Assembly (NCBI GenBank): GCA_019241095.1
Contig: JAFAXJ010000125.1
Coordinates: forward strand, 1 to 6,207
DNA length: 6,207 bases
Direction of reading: 5' to 3'
Source of the DNA: Verrucomicrobiota bacterium
GTDB taxonomy: Bacteria > Verrucomicrobiota > Verrucomicrobiia > Chthoniobacterales > JAFAMB01
In this document: in pieces, positions 1 through 6,207 of the stretch
Layout of the letters: each line of letters starts with the position of its first letter
Numbering within the stretch: position 1 is the stretch's first letter
The notes under the pieces: generated by a model
Database searches by the model: none
The model's input: only the letters and a program-made list of their open reading frames with translations
Told to the model about the DNA's origin: nothing
Program-made: the position numbers and the translations under genes

Positions 1-237
1 GAAACGATGGCTGTGGCAATGCTGATAGGAAACAGTCCGCGCCTTAGTTGGTCTTTGCTTTCGCCCGGCGGCACGCTTGCGGGCTTGCTCGCCAACCAGT
101 TCGGGGAGGCAACTGGTCTCCAGGTCAGTGCCTTAATGTACGCGGCACTCGCGCTGGTTCTATTAACCCTCTTAGTGAACGTGATTGGCGAGTTCGTACT
201 GCGCCAAGCCGAAAAGTCAACCGCTGGACTTCGCTGA
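1..237 (+). CDS. pstC: Phosphate ABC transporter permease PstC, C-terminal fragment (5' end outside window)
   Basis: One of the two inner-membrane permease subunits of the high-affinity phosphate importer PstSCAB; it pairs with PstA to form the channel. The first base starts an open codon, and 78 residues are visible before a TGA stop. The fragment opens with E-T-M-A-V-A-M-L-I-G-N, the conserved PstC stretch just after the EAA loop that contacts the ATPase. A loop with S-P-G-G-T-L-A follows, then a last hydrophobic helix at about visible residues 43-67 and a short basic cytoplasmic tail. The true start lies upstream; the Met codon at position 7 is internal. The downstream permease gene begins only 4 bases after the stop, so the two are surely co-transcribed. 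Family assignment is confident because of both the motif and the adjacent PstA. Confidence 0.9.
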   Translation, partial: ETMAVAMLIGNSPRLSWSLLSPGGTLAGLLANQFGEATGLQVSALMYAALALVLLTLLVNVIGEFVLRQAEKSTAGLR

Positions 238-241
238 CTGT

Positions 242-1132
242 ATGACAACGGCTCCTGTTTCCTTCTCCGCCAAGCGATTAAAGGCGACAGATAACAGATC
301 GCGCAAGCGGATTTGGCGGAATAACTTCTGGACGACTCTGTGCGTTTGTCTGTCGTTCCTTACATTGATTCCACTATTCTCGATAGTGTTTCTCCTATTG
401 ATAAAAGGGCTCCCCTTATTGACCCCTTCCGTGTTTTCGAATTTACCGCCTGCACCTGGGCTGGAGGGCGGTGGCTTCGGTAACGCGATCCAAGGAACCG
501 CAGCCATGGTGGCAATTGCATTGGTGCTTTCCGCCCCTCTCGGGATCCTGTCTGCGATTTATGTAACGGAGTACGAACCGAAATCGCAATTGGCGAACGC
601 GGTGCGATTCGTCGCGAAGCTTTTGACAGGTATTCCCTCCATCATTTGCGGAGTGTTCGCTTTTTCAATTATTGTCCTGACCACCAGAACGGCTTCGGCG
701 GTGGCGGGCGGTGTAGCGCTTGCTGTTCTTACCCTTCCCACAATTCTTCTGACAACCGAACAAGCACTTCTAGGTGTTCCAAGATTGCTTCGCGAAGCTT
801 CGTACGGTTTGGGTGCAACGAAATTCCAGACAATTTCCCGGGTGGTTCTGCCCGAAGCACTGCCGGCAATCATGACTGGTGTGATGTTAGCAGTAGCCAG
901 AGCAGCTGGAGAAACTGCTCCCGTTCTGTTTACTGCGTCTTTCAGCCAATATTGGCTTTCTCACCTCATGGCACCTACAGCGTCGTTATCGGTACTAATA
1001 TTTAATTTTGCCACCTTGCCGTATCCGCACCAGATTCAGATGGCATGGACCGCGTCGCTGGTCCTGGTCATTATCGTCACAATTACAAACATTACGGCTC
1101 AGCTCGTTTTCAGTAAAAGACGAGGACGATGA
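242..1132 (+). CDS. pstA: Phosphate ABC transporter permease PstA
   Basis: Second membrane permease of the PstSCAB phosphate importer, 296 residues, a normal length for PstA. After a basic cytoplasmic N-terminus, a first membrane helix lies at about 30-54. The family motif G-G-F-G-N-A-I-Q-G-T is at 77-86, followed by helices near 82-108, 130-147 and 152-172. The I-Y-V-T-E-Y segment (106-111) and L-T-G-I-P-S (128-133) are typical of PstA. The EAA loop that docks on the PstB ATPase spans about 185-208 (E-A-S-Y-G-L-G-A through L-P-E-A-L-P), followed by A-R-A-A-G-E-T-A-P (219-227). Two more helices follow, the last near 270-290. I chose the ATG at 242: it sits 4 bases after the pstC stop, whereas the TTG at 185 would overlap pstC and add 19 residues that do not look like PstA. 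No good Shine-Dalgarno is visible, so translation may be coupled to pstC. Confidence 0.93.
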   Translation: MTTAPVSFSAKRLKATDNRSRKRIWRNNFWTTLCVCLSFLTLIPLFSIVFLLLIKGLPLLTPSVFSNLPPAPGLEGGGFGNAIQGTAAMVAIALVLSAPLGILSAIYVTEYEPKSQLANAVRFVAKLLTGIPSIICGVFAFSIIVLTTRTASAVAGGVALAVLTLPTILLTTEQALLGVPRLLREASYGLGATKFQTISRVVLPEALPAIMTGVMLAVARAAGETAPVLFTASFSQYWLSHLMAPTASLSVLIFNFATLPYPHQIQMAWTASLVLVIIVTITNITAQLVFSKRRGR

Positions 1133-1387
1133 ATGAGTCGGGAGCAAGGGGCCGGGGTGCTTTCTAAAGCGGAGTACGATCGCTCCATTCTAAGGGCGCG
1201 AAATCGCAGTCTGTCGAGTGCTCCTGAAGGGCTATAACGCTTCTTTTTTGCAACCCGACCCTAAAGTGCTGGGTTATGATCCTGTTCTAACAAGATTCTG
1301 CCTCCCTCGGCTGCCGTCTTCCGAACTGCGTAATCAGTTGCCGTTCTGCTTCTCGCATTTAATTTGCCGATGTAGTTCCTCCCCTAA
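1133..1387. other. Spacer between the pst genes and the fatty-acid genes, no convincing gene
   Basis: About 255 bases with no recognisable gene. An ATG touching the pstA stop (1133) opens a 34-codon frame ending in TAA at 1235-1237, but its product (starting M-S-R-E-Q-G) matches nothing I know and it is most likely chance. There is no trace of a PstB Walker A motif or other ATPase remnant. The stretch contains a weak hairpin with a T-tract (separate entry), a second weak inverted repeat, AACCC at 1252-1256 against GGGTT at 1271-1275, and a small one, AACTG at 1324-1328 against CAGTT at 1335-1339. It presumably carries the end of the pst transcript and the start of the fatty-acid operon transcript. 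A -10-like TATGAT at 1275-1280 has no well-spaced -35 partner, so I do not call a promoter. Confidence 0.6.
1226..1249 (+). terminator. Weak candidate intrinsic terminator for the pst operon
   Basis: GAAG at 1226-1229 can pair with CTTC at 1240-1243 around a 10-base loop, and the stem runs directly into six T residues (1244-1249). The position, about 95 bases past the pstA stop, suits an operon end. The stem is only 4 perfect base pairs with possible extension through a mismatch, which is weak for an intrinsic terminator, so this is a suggestion rather than a firm call. Confidence 0.25.
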
Positions 1388-3184
1388 ATGATGGAGAAGC
1401 CGACCCGAGTTTTTGACCTTCTAAGGTATCAGCTCAGTTTATACCCCAAAACCGATGCTTTTGCCTGCAAGGTAAATGGTGTTTGGAAAACTGTTTCAAC
1501 AGCAGCCGCCATTGAGATTGCCGATTCCTTAGCATGGGGTTTGCATCTTCTCGGAATTCGTAAAGGAGACCGGATTGCTAATGTTGCCGAGACAAACCGT
1601 CCGGAATGGAATTACGTCGATACGGCAGTAATGACAATCGGCGCAATTCACGTTCCGATCTACCCGAACATCTCTGCCGATGAATTCTTATTCATACTTG
1701 GCGAGGCAGAAGCGCGACTGATTTTTGTCTCGAGTGAACGCCTCTATGAACTTATGACCCCTCTGGCTCGCTCTCTGCCGAGCTTGCTAGGTATTTATAC
1801 CTACGGAGATGAAGAAGTTCTCCCGAACTGGTCTACGCTTGTTAAAAGCGGACGCGAAGGGCTGAAACAAAACGACCGCGTTCTGAAGACGATCAGCCAT
1901 AGCATTGAATCCCAGGATATTGCCACTCTCATCTATACATCCGGAACCAGCGGCAAGCCAAAAGGAGTGCTGCTTTCTCATGCGAACCTGATGAGTAACA
2001 TGCTTTCTTGCGAAAAGTTGTTCGGACTTGGGCCCGCCGATCGCGCCCTATCGTTCCTTCCACTCTGTCATAGCTACGAACGCACAGTGATCAATTTGCT
2101 GCAGTACAGGGGTACCTCGATTTATTATGCAGAAAATTTGAACAAAGTGGGTGAGAACCTTCGGGAGGTACGACCCAAAATCATCACAACGGTCCCGCGC
2201 CTTTTAGAGAAAATCTATGAGAAATTTCTGCTTAGAGGCAACGAGCTCACCGGTTTTCGGAGGTCAATTTTCTTTTGGGCGCTGGATATCGCAGAGAATT
2301 TCGATCCTGCTAAACCCGGTAGTTTAAGACCGAAGCTGAAAAGAGCAGTCGCCGATTTGCTTGTTTACAAACGACTGCGGCAGGCTCTGGGCGGCCGATT
2401 GCGCGTTATCATTAGCGGTTCGGCGGCTTTGCAGCCCCGCCTTGCGCGGATCTTCTGGGCGGCTGGAATTCCGGTCTATGAAGGGTATGGCCCGACGGAA
2501 GCTGCTCCGGTAATTTCCGTTAATTATCCGGGAAAGGGAAACTGGAAGGTGGGCACTGTGGGTCCGGTAATCCCGAATGGCGAAGTCAAAATCGCTTCTG
2601 ACGGCGAAATCCTTTATCGCGGACCCAATGTAATGGTCGGCTACTACGGAAGACAAGACCTTACGGCAGAAACCATCGACAAGGAAGGTTGGCTGCATAC
2701 CGGAGATGTAGGAGATTTTGATGGAAAATTTTTGAAGATCACTGACCGCAAGAAAGAAATTTTTAAGACCTCAGGAGGTAAGTACATTGCTCCGCAACAG
2801 GTAGAAAACGTGATGAAAGAATCGAAATTCATCAGCCAAGTCATGATCGTAGGTGAAAACGAGAAATTCCCGGCGGCTTTGATCGTGCCCTCCTTTGAAA
2901 GCCTGCGCGCCTCTCTGAACGGAGAAGCTGGAAGCTTTGACTCGGACGTTGTTTCAAATGCTGACCTTGTGTCGATCTCAGCAGCGTATCAGGTGATTCA
3001 GGATGAGGTCTCGCGACTCAACGAGCGCTTGGCTCGGTATGCGCAAGTAAAAAAGTTTCGTCTCCTGCCGCAGGAATGGTCCGTAGCAGGAGGCGAACTC
3101 ACACCAACGATGAAACTGCGAAGGAAAGATATTTTGCGGAAATATGCAGATGAGGTGAAGTCTATTTATGACGGGACAAAATAA
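1388..3184 (+). CDS. Long-chain fatty acid-CoA ligase (AMP-forming), FadD15-like
   Basis: Activates free fatty acids to acyl-CoA with ATP and CoA via an acyl-adenylate; the entry step to beta-oxidation, probably at the inner face of the membrane. 598 residues, usual for the large bacterial long-chain type. The ATP/AMP-binding P-loop Y-T-S-G-T-S-G-K-P-K-G-V is at 183-194; the adenine-binding Y-G-P-T-E-A at 367-372; the ribose-binding T-G-D at 438-440 (D440); the hinge D-R-K-K-E-I at 453-458, followed by K-T-S-G-G-K-Y at 460-466; and the C-terminal catalytic lysine is most likely K576 in P-T-M-K-L. All core motifs are intact, so it should be active. The start is constrained: an in-frame TAA lies at 1385-1387, directly before the ATG; the second ATG at 1391 is the only close alternative. 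No Shine-Dalgarno is visible upstream. It leads two co-directional beta-oxidation genes, which supports a long-chain fatty acid substrate; exact chain length cannot be told. Confidence 0.9.
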   Translation: MMEKPTRVFDLLRYQLSLYPKTDAFACKVNGVWKTVSTAAAIEIADSLAWGLHLLGIRKGDRIANVAETNRPEWNYVDTAVMTIGAIHVPIYPNISADEFLFILGEAEARLIFVSSERLYELMTPLARSLPSLLGIYTYGDEEVLPNWSTLVKSGREGLKQNDRVLKTISHSIESQDIATLIYTSGTSGKPKGVLLSHANLMSNMLSCEKLFGLGPADRALSFLPLCHSYERTVINLLQYRGTSIYYAENLNKVGENLREVRPKIITTVPRLLEKIYEKFLLRGNELTGFRRSIFFWALDIAENFDPAKPGSLRPKLKRAVADLLVYKRLRQALGGRLRVIISGSAALQPRLARIFWAAGIPVYEGYGPTEAAPVISVNYPGKGNWKVGTVGPVIPNGEVKIASDGEILYRGPNVMVGYYGRQDLTAETIDKEGWLHTGDVGDFDGKFLKITDRKKEIFKTSGGKYIAPQQVENVMKESKFISQVMIVGENEKFPAALIVPSFESLRASLNGEAGSFDSDVVSNADLVSISAAYQVIQDEVSRLNERLARYAQVKKFRLLPQEWSVAGGELTPTMKLRRKDILRKYADEVKSIYDGTK

Positions 3185-3206
3185 ATGGTCGGACAAAATT
3201 CGCGAA

Positions 3207-3253
3207 GACCGGACGTCACACCTGCTCGATAGGCCTAGAGTGCCCGTACGGTC
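3207..3253 (+). promoter_or_regulatory. Imperfect inverted repeat just before the thiolase start
   Basis: In the 72-base gap after the ligase gene, GACCG (3207-3211) and ACG (3213-3215) can pair with CGT (3245-3247) and CGGTC (3249-3253), giving 8 base pairs with a single G-A mismatch. The loop holds an 8-base palindrome, TAGGCCTA, at 3230-3237. The 3' arm ends 3 bases before the thiolase ATG, so if it folds in the mRNA it would cover the ribosome-binding region. The arms are short and the loop is 29 bases, so chance is a real possibility. Confidence 0.2.
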
Positions 3254-3256
3254 GGT

Positions 3257-4546
3257 ATGAAAGAAACCGTGTACGTCGTTGATGGTGTCCGCACACCATT
3301 TGCAAAAGCGGGTACAACGCTGGCCGAAATTGATGCGGTTCAGCTGGGCAGAGACGCTGTAGCCAGCTTGTTGGCTCGCACAGGAGTAGACATGGCTCAA
3401 GTTGACGAACTCATTTTCGGTTGTGTTGCGCAACCGGCTCAAGCTGCAAACATCGCACGTGTAATAGCATTGAGGGCGGGGCTGCCACGATCAATGCCTG
3501 CAGTGACCGTCCACCGAAACTGTGCTTCTGGATTTGAATCAATCACAAACGCCGCCGAAAAGATTGCTGCGGGTCGCGGCCACATTTTCGTCGTGGGCGG
3601 AGTCGAGAGCATGTCTCAGGTTCCACTTTTTTACTCTTACGCAACTGCCAAAAAGTTCAGTGCGATTGCCCGAGCAAAGAGTTTGCGGCAAAAGATTGAC
3701 GCAATCACCAGCTTCCGTCCGACCGATTTTAAGCCGCGGATCGGCCTTCAGCTCGGACTCTCAGATCCTGTAAGTGGCCTGAACATGGGACAGACCGCAG
3801 AAGTGTTGGCGCGGGATTTTGATATTTCCCGAACGGCCCAGGACCAGTTTGCGCTCCAATCTCATCGGAAAGCGACCGCTGCTCGGGAGAAGCTGGCACA
3901 GGAGATCACGCCCGTGTTTCTTGGCAAAACCGTCCAGGGAAAAGACTTTATAGACCAGGACAATGGACCGCGCGAGAAACAGACATTGGAAGCGTTGAGT
4001 AAGCTGAACCCGGTTTTCGAGCCTGGAACTGGATCGGTGACCGCAGGGAACTCTTCGCAAATCACTGATGGCGCCTGCGCTCTCCTCGTGATGACGGAAG
4101 AGGGTCTTCGAAGAACTAATCTGCGACCTTTAGGCCGAATTCTTGATTATGCATACGCCGGGCTTGATCCTGCTCGCATGGGACTTGGACCGGTTTACGC
4201 GATTAACGCACTGGAAAAGAGATGCGGAATTGCTTTGCAAGAGGCTGAAGTGATCGAAATCAACGAAGCTTTCGCTGCACAGGTCCTGGCATGCCAGTAT
4301 GCCTCCATTTCGAAAAGCTATTGCCGCGACCATTTGGATCGAGAAACCGTCCTTGGCGAGATTCCATCCGAAATATTAAACGTAAACGGTGGCGCCATTG
4401 CGCTAGGGCATCCGGTTGGCGTCAGCGGATCACGGCTTGTTTTGACAGCTCTGAAAGAATTGCACAGGCGTCGCGCTGAAAAGGCGCTCGTCTCGCTCTG
4501 TGTTGGCGGGGGCCAAGGCGGCGCACTTTGGTTAAGCACGAATTGA
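3257..4546 (+). CDS. fadI: Acetyl-CoA C-acyltransferase (3-ketoacyl-CoA thiolase), FadI / trifunctional-beta type
   Basis: Last step of the beta-oxidation cycle: CoA-dependent cleavage of 3-ketoacyl-CoA into acetyl-CoA and a shortened acyl-CoA. 429 residues, nearer to FadI and mitochondrial trifunctional beta (longer than the ~390-residue FadA class). The acyl-accepting nucleophile is C89 in H-R-N-C-A-S-G; further thiolase signatures are T-A-G-N-S-S (262-267) with T-D-G-A (270-273), N-E-A-F at 336-339, the catalytic histidine H385 in A-L-G-H-P, and the acid/base cysteine C415 in S-L-C-V-G-G-G-Q-G. A lysine/arginine-rich stretch around 132-160 before L-N-M-G-Q-T-A-E matches the membrane/partner loop of the FadI type by recall. 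An in-frame TAG at 3236-3238 with no other start codon after it forces the ATG at 3257. The FadJ-like gene starts 9 bases after its stop, as expected for the two subunits of a trifunctional complex. The FadI rather than FadA label is inferred. Confidence 0.9.
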   Translation: MKETVYVVDGVRTPFAKAGTTLAEIDAVQLGRDAVASLLARTGVDMAQVDELIFGCVAQPAQAANIARVIALRAGLPRSMPAVTVHRNCASGFESITNAAEKIAAGRGHIFVVGGVESMSQVPLFYSYATAKKFSAIARAKSLRQKIDAITSFRPTDFKPRIGLQLGLSDPVSGLNMGQTAEVLARDFDISRTAQDQFALQSHRKATAAREKLAQEITPVFLGKTVQGKDFIDQDNGPREKQTLEALSKLNPVFEPGTGSVTAGNSSQITDGACALLVMTEEGLRRTNLRPLGRILDYAYAGLDPARMGLGPVYAINALEKRCGIALQEAEVIEINEAFAAQVLACQYASISKSYCRDHLDRETVLGEIPSEILNVNGGAIALGHPVGVSGSRLVLTALKELHRRRAEKALVSLCVGGGQGGALWLSTN

Positions 4547-4555
4547 GATAGCGCG

Positions 4556-6207
4556 ATGAACCAGAATGTCAGGCTGGAAGTCCACGATAACATTGGTGAG
4601 CTAACATTTGATCGGGTCGGTTCTTCAGCCAACGTCTTTGATCAAAGTACATTCGACGAGCTGAATGCAGTCTTAGATCAGCTCGAGAGGATGGGTTCCC
4701 TCAAAGGACTACTGTTTCGGAGCGCCAAACCGAAAGTGTTTTTGGCAGGGGCGGACCTGCATGGTTTGGTCGAGAAACAGACTGCTGCTCACTTTGCATT
4801 TTTGGTGGAACAAGGCCAAAAGACATTTGACCGGATTGCGGGTATCCCCTTCCCTACGATTGCGCTGATCCATGGTGTTGCGCTTGGAGGAGGGCTAGAA
4901 ATGGCTTTGGCCTGTGATTACCGGATTGCATCCGTTGATTCCACTACAAAGATCGGGTTCCCTGAGATCTCGATCGGCTTGATTCCCGCATGGGGCGGTT
5001 CGACGCGATTGCCGCGACTGATTGGATTGCCAAAGGCCTTGGAAATTATTCTCTCCGCCCGCCAATATCCAGCGCGGCAAGCTCTTAGACTGGGACTTGT
5101 GGACGAACTGGGCCCGGTTGAGCGTTTGCAGCAAATGGCTTATCGCCTGGTCCAGAATAGTTCAGGCCGCAAACGGATGATGAAAGTGCATCCTGTTAAC
5201 AGCGCGCTATTACGGAAGTTCATCAAAGATCAGGCGCGTCGCAAAGCTCTGGCCGGTACTCGCGGCAACTATCCGGCGCCTCTCAAGGCGATTGATGTCG
5301 TTTGCGCCAGCTTATCGCTTTCTCATCAAGAATCGCTTTCAAGAGAAAAAAATGAAGTGATCGCGCTTGGAATGGGAGAAGCCGCGAAGAATTTGCTCCG
5401 GATATTCTTCTTGCAAGAACGGGCGAAAAAACCTGTTTTATCTGCAATATCGGCTAACAAAAAACATGTTTTGGTGATTGGTGCGGGTCTGATGGGAGCA
5501 GGTATCGCGCAGTGGCTCAGTACACGTGGACTCAGAGTTACGCTGAGGGATGTTGGGCCCGTGCCTCTAGCTGCAGGCATGCAGGCCGTTTCCCGCCTTT
5601 TCCAGGATGGGATCAAGCGTGGGATATTCACTGAAACAGAGGCAGCCGAAAGTCTCGACCGTATTGTTCCGATTAGCTCCGATATCCCGCTAAATGACAT
5701 CGACCTCGTCATCGAAGCTGCGACAGAAAGCCTGGATACCAAACGCAAAATCTTTACACAGCTGGAATCTCAGGTTGCTCCTGAAACCGTTTTAGCTACG
5801 AATACGTCTGCCATCTGTTTGGAGGAGCTGGGAAAAACTCTGAAATTTCCCGATAGGCTGGCGGGTATCCACTTTTTCAACCCGGTACATCGGATGCAGC
5901 TTGTTGAAGTCGTTTACTCGCCCGCGACGACACCGTCCACCTTGCAATCCTGCCTAAGTTTGGTCAAAGCAATCGGCAAATTGCCCGTAGTGGTCAAGGA
6001 CAGTCCTGGATTCCTAGTTAACCGAATATTGATGCCATATCTGATGGAGGCGATTCGATTGTTTAACGAAGGTTATCGCCCTCGTGAGATCGACGATGTC
6101 ATGTTGGATTTCGGCATGGCGATGGGTCCTCTTCGTTTGCTCGATGAAGTAGGTCTTGACGTTGCCCAGCATGTTGCCTTGGAGCTGAGCGGCAAGATTT
6201 CGCATCT
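4556..6207 (+). CDS. fadJ: Fused enoyl-CoA hydratase / 3-hydroxyacyl-CoA dehydrogenase, FadJ type (3' end outside window)
   Basis: Alpha subunit of a beta-oxidation complex: hydrates trans-2-enoyl-CoA, then oxidises L-3-hydroxyacyl-CoA with NAD. I read the frame codon by codon and it stays open to the right edge: 550 codons of an expected ~700. The N-terminal hydratase domain (about 1-190) shows A-G-A-D at 64-67, the oxyanion loop A-L-G-G-G-L-E at 109-115 and two catalytic glutamates, E115 and E137. The E-to-E spacing of 22 matches, from memory, FadJ and human HADHA rather than FadB (20). After a linker, the NAD-binding fold begins at about 304 with G-A-G-L-M-G at 309-314 and D332 ending the second strand. 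The dehydrogenase residues S418, H439 (H-F-F-N-P), E451 and N489 are all in place. From about 490 the C-terminal dehydrogenase domain begins. The thiolase TGA at 4544-4546 is in the same frame, with only three codons before the ATG, so the start is forced. No strong Shine-Dalgarno is seen; translation is probably coupled. Confidence 0.92.
   Translation, partial: MNQNVRLEVHDNIGELTFDRVGSSANVFDQSTFDELNAVLDQLERMGSLKGLLFRSAKPKVFLAGADLHGLVEKQTAAHFAFLVEQGQKTFDRIAGIPFPTIALIHGVALGGGLEMALACDYRIASVDSTTKIGFPEISIGLIPAWGGSTRLPRLIGLPKALEIILSARQYPARQALRLGLVDELGPVERLQQMAYRLVQNSSGRKRMMKVHPVNSALLRKFIKDQARRKALAGTRGNYPAPLKAIDVVCASLSLSHQESLSREKNEVIALGMGEAAKNLLRIFFLQERAKKPVLSAISANKKHVLVIGAGLMGAGIAQWLSTRGLRVTLRDVGPVPLAAGMQAVSRLFQDGIKRGIFTETEAAESLDRIVPISSDIPLNDIDLVIEAATESLDTKRKIFTQLESQVAPETVLATNTSAICLEELGKTLKFPDRLAGIHFFNPVHRMQLVEVVYSPATTPSTLQSCLSLVKAIGKLPVVVKDSPGFLVNRILMPYLMEAIRLFNEGYRPREIDDVMLDFGMAMGPLRLLDEVGLDVAQHVALELSGKISH

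Noticed and set aside
185..241. A 5' extension of pstA from a TTG at 185
   Set aside because: It would overlap the pstC end by over 50 bases and adds 19 residues unlike PstA; the ATG at 242, 4 bases after the pstC stop, gives the normal N-terminus.
1130..1136. TGAATGA, resembling half of a Bacillus-type FadR operator
   Set aside because: There is no matching TCATTCA half at the right distance, and it overlaps the pstA stop codon rather than a promoter.
1133..1237. A 34-codon frame starting right at the pstA stop
   Set aside because: No recognisable motif, no Shine-Dalgarno, low-complexity start and very short; expected by chance in a spacer of this size.
1248..1280. TTGCAA (1248-1253) and TATGAT (1275-1280) as a sigma-70 promoter
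   Set aside because: The gap is 21 bases, well above the usual 16-18, and no extended -10 is present.
3185..3232. A 15-codon frame starting right after the ligase stop
   Set aside because: Too short, no ribosome-binding site, and no known leader-peptide pattern.
2978..3442. A 154-codon frame on the minus strand
   Set aside because: It spans the end of the ligase gene, the gap and the thiolase start; its translation has no domain-like pattern, while the + strand carries clear enzymes.
5326..5748. A 140-codon frame on the minus strand
   Set aside because: It lies wholly antisense to the FadJ-like gene across the NAD-binding region, and its serine/arginine-rich product looks like a shadow of that gene.

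Overview
The window shows ordinary bacterial metabolism: the end of a phosphate ABC-transporter operon followed by a fatty-acid beta-oxidation gene cluster, all on the + strand. By eye the base composition is close to 50 % GC and coding density is high. I see no RNA genes, mobile elements, CRISPR arrays or long repeats. The organism cannot be named from the sequence. The long-chain acyl-CoA ligase resembles, from memory, the FadD15-like form common in Bacteroidota and other FCB/PVC-type bacteria, and none of the four visible starts has a good Shine-Dalgarno sequence. A free-living Gram-negative bacterium of the Bacteroidota/Verrucomicrobiota/Acidobacteriota sort is a guess, not a result.

Layout. 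1-237 is the C-terminal end of PstC, cut by the left edge. 242-1132 is a complete PstA. Together they form the membrane channel of the high-affinity phosphate importer. The ATPase gene pstB, which usually follows pstA, is not here. 1133-1387 is a spacer of about 255 bases with no convincing gene; it has one weak terminator-like hairpin with a T-tract and probably holds the promoter for the next operon. 1388-3184 is a long-chain fatty acid-CoA ligase (FadD-like). 3257-4546 is a thiolase of the FadI/trifunctional-beta type. 4556 to the right edge is the N-terminal ~550 residues of a FadJ-type fused enoyl-CoA hydratase/3-hydroxyacyl-CoA dehydrogenase; it has no stop codon in the window.

How they work together. 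The ligase makes acyl-CoA from a free fatty acid. The FadJ-like protein hydrates the enoyl-CoA and oxidises the 3-hydroxyacyl-CoA. The thiolase releases acetyl-CoA. The thiolase and FadJ-like protein would be expected to form an alpha/beta trifunctional complex. The acyl-CoA dehydrogenase for the first oxidation is not in the window. All key catalytic residues I could place are present, so the pathway looks functional. I did not find a novel system; the findings below are modest.
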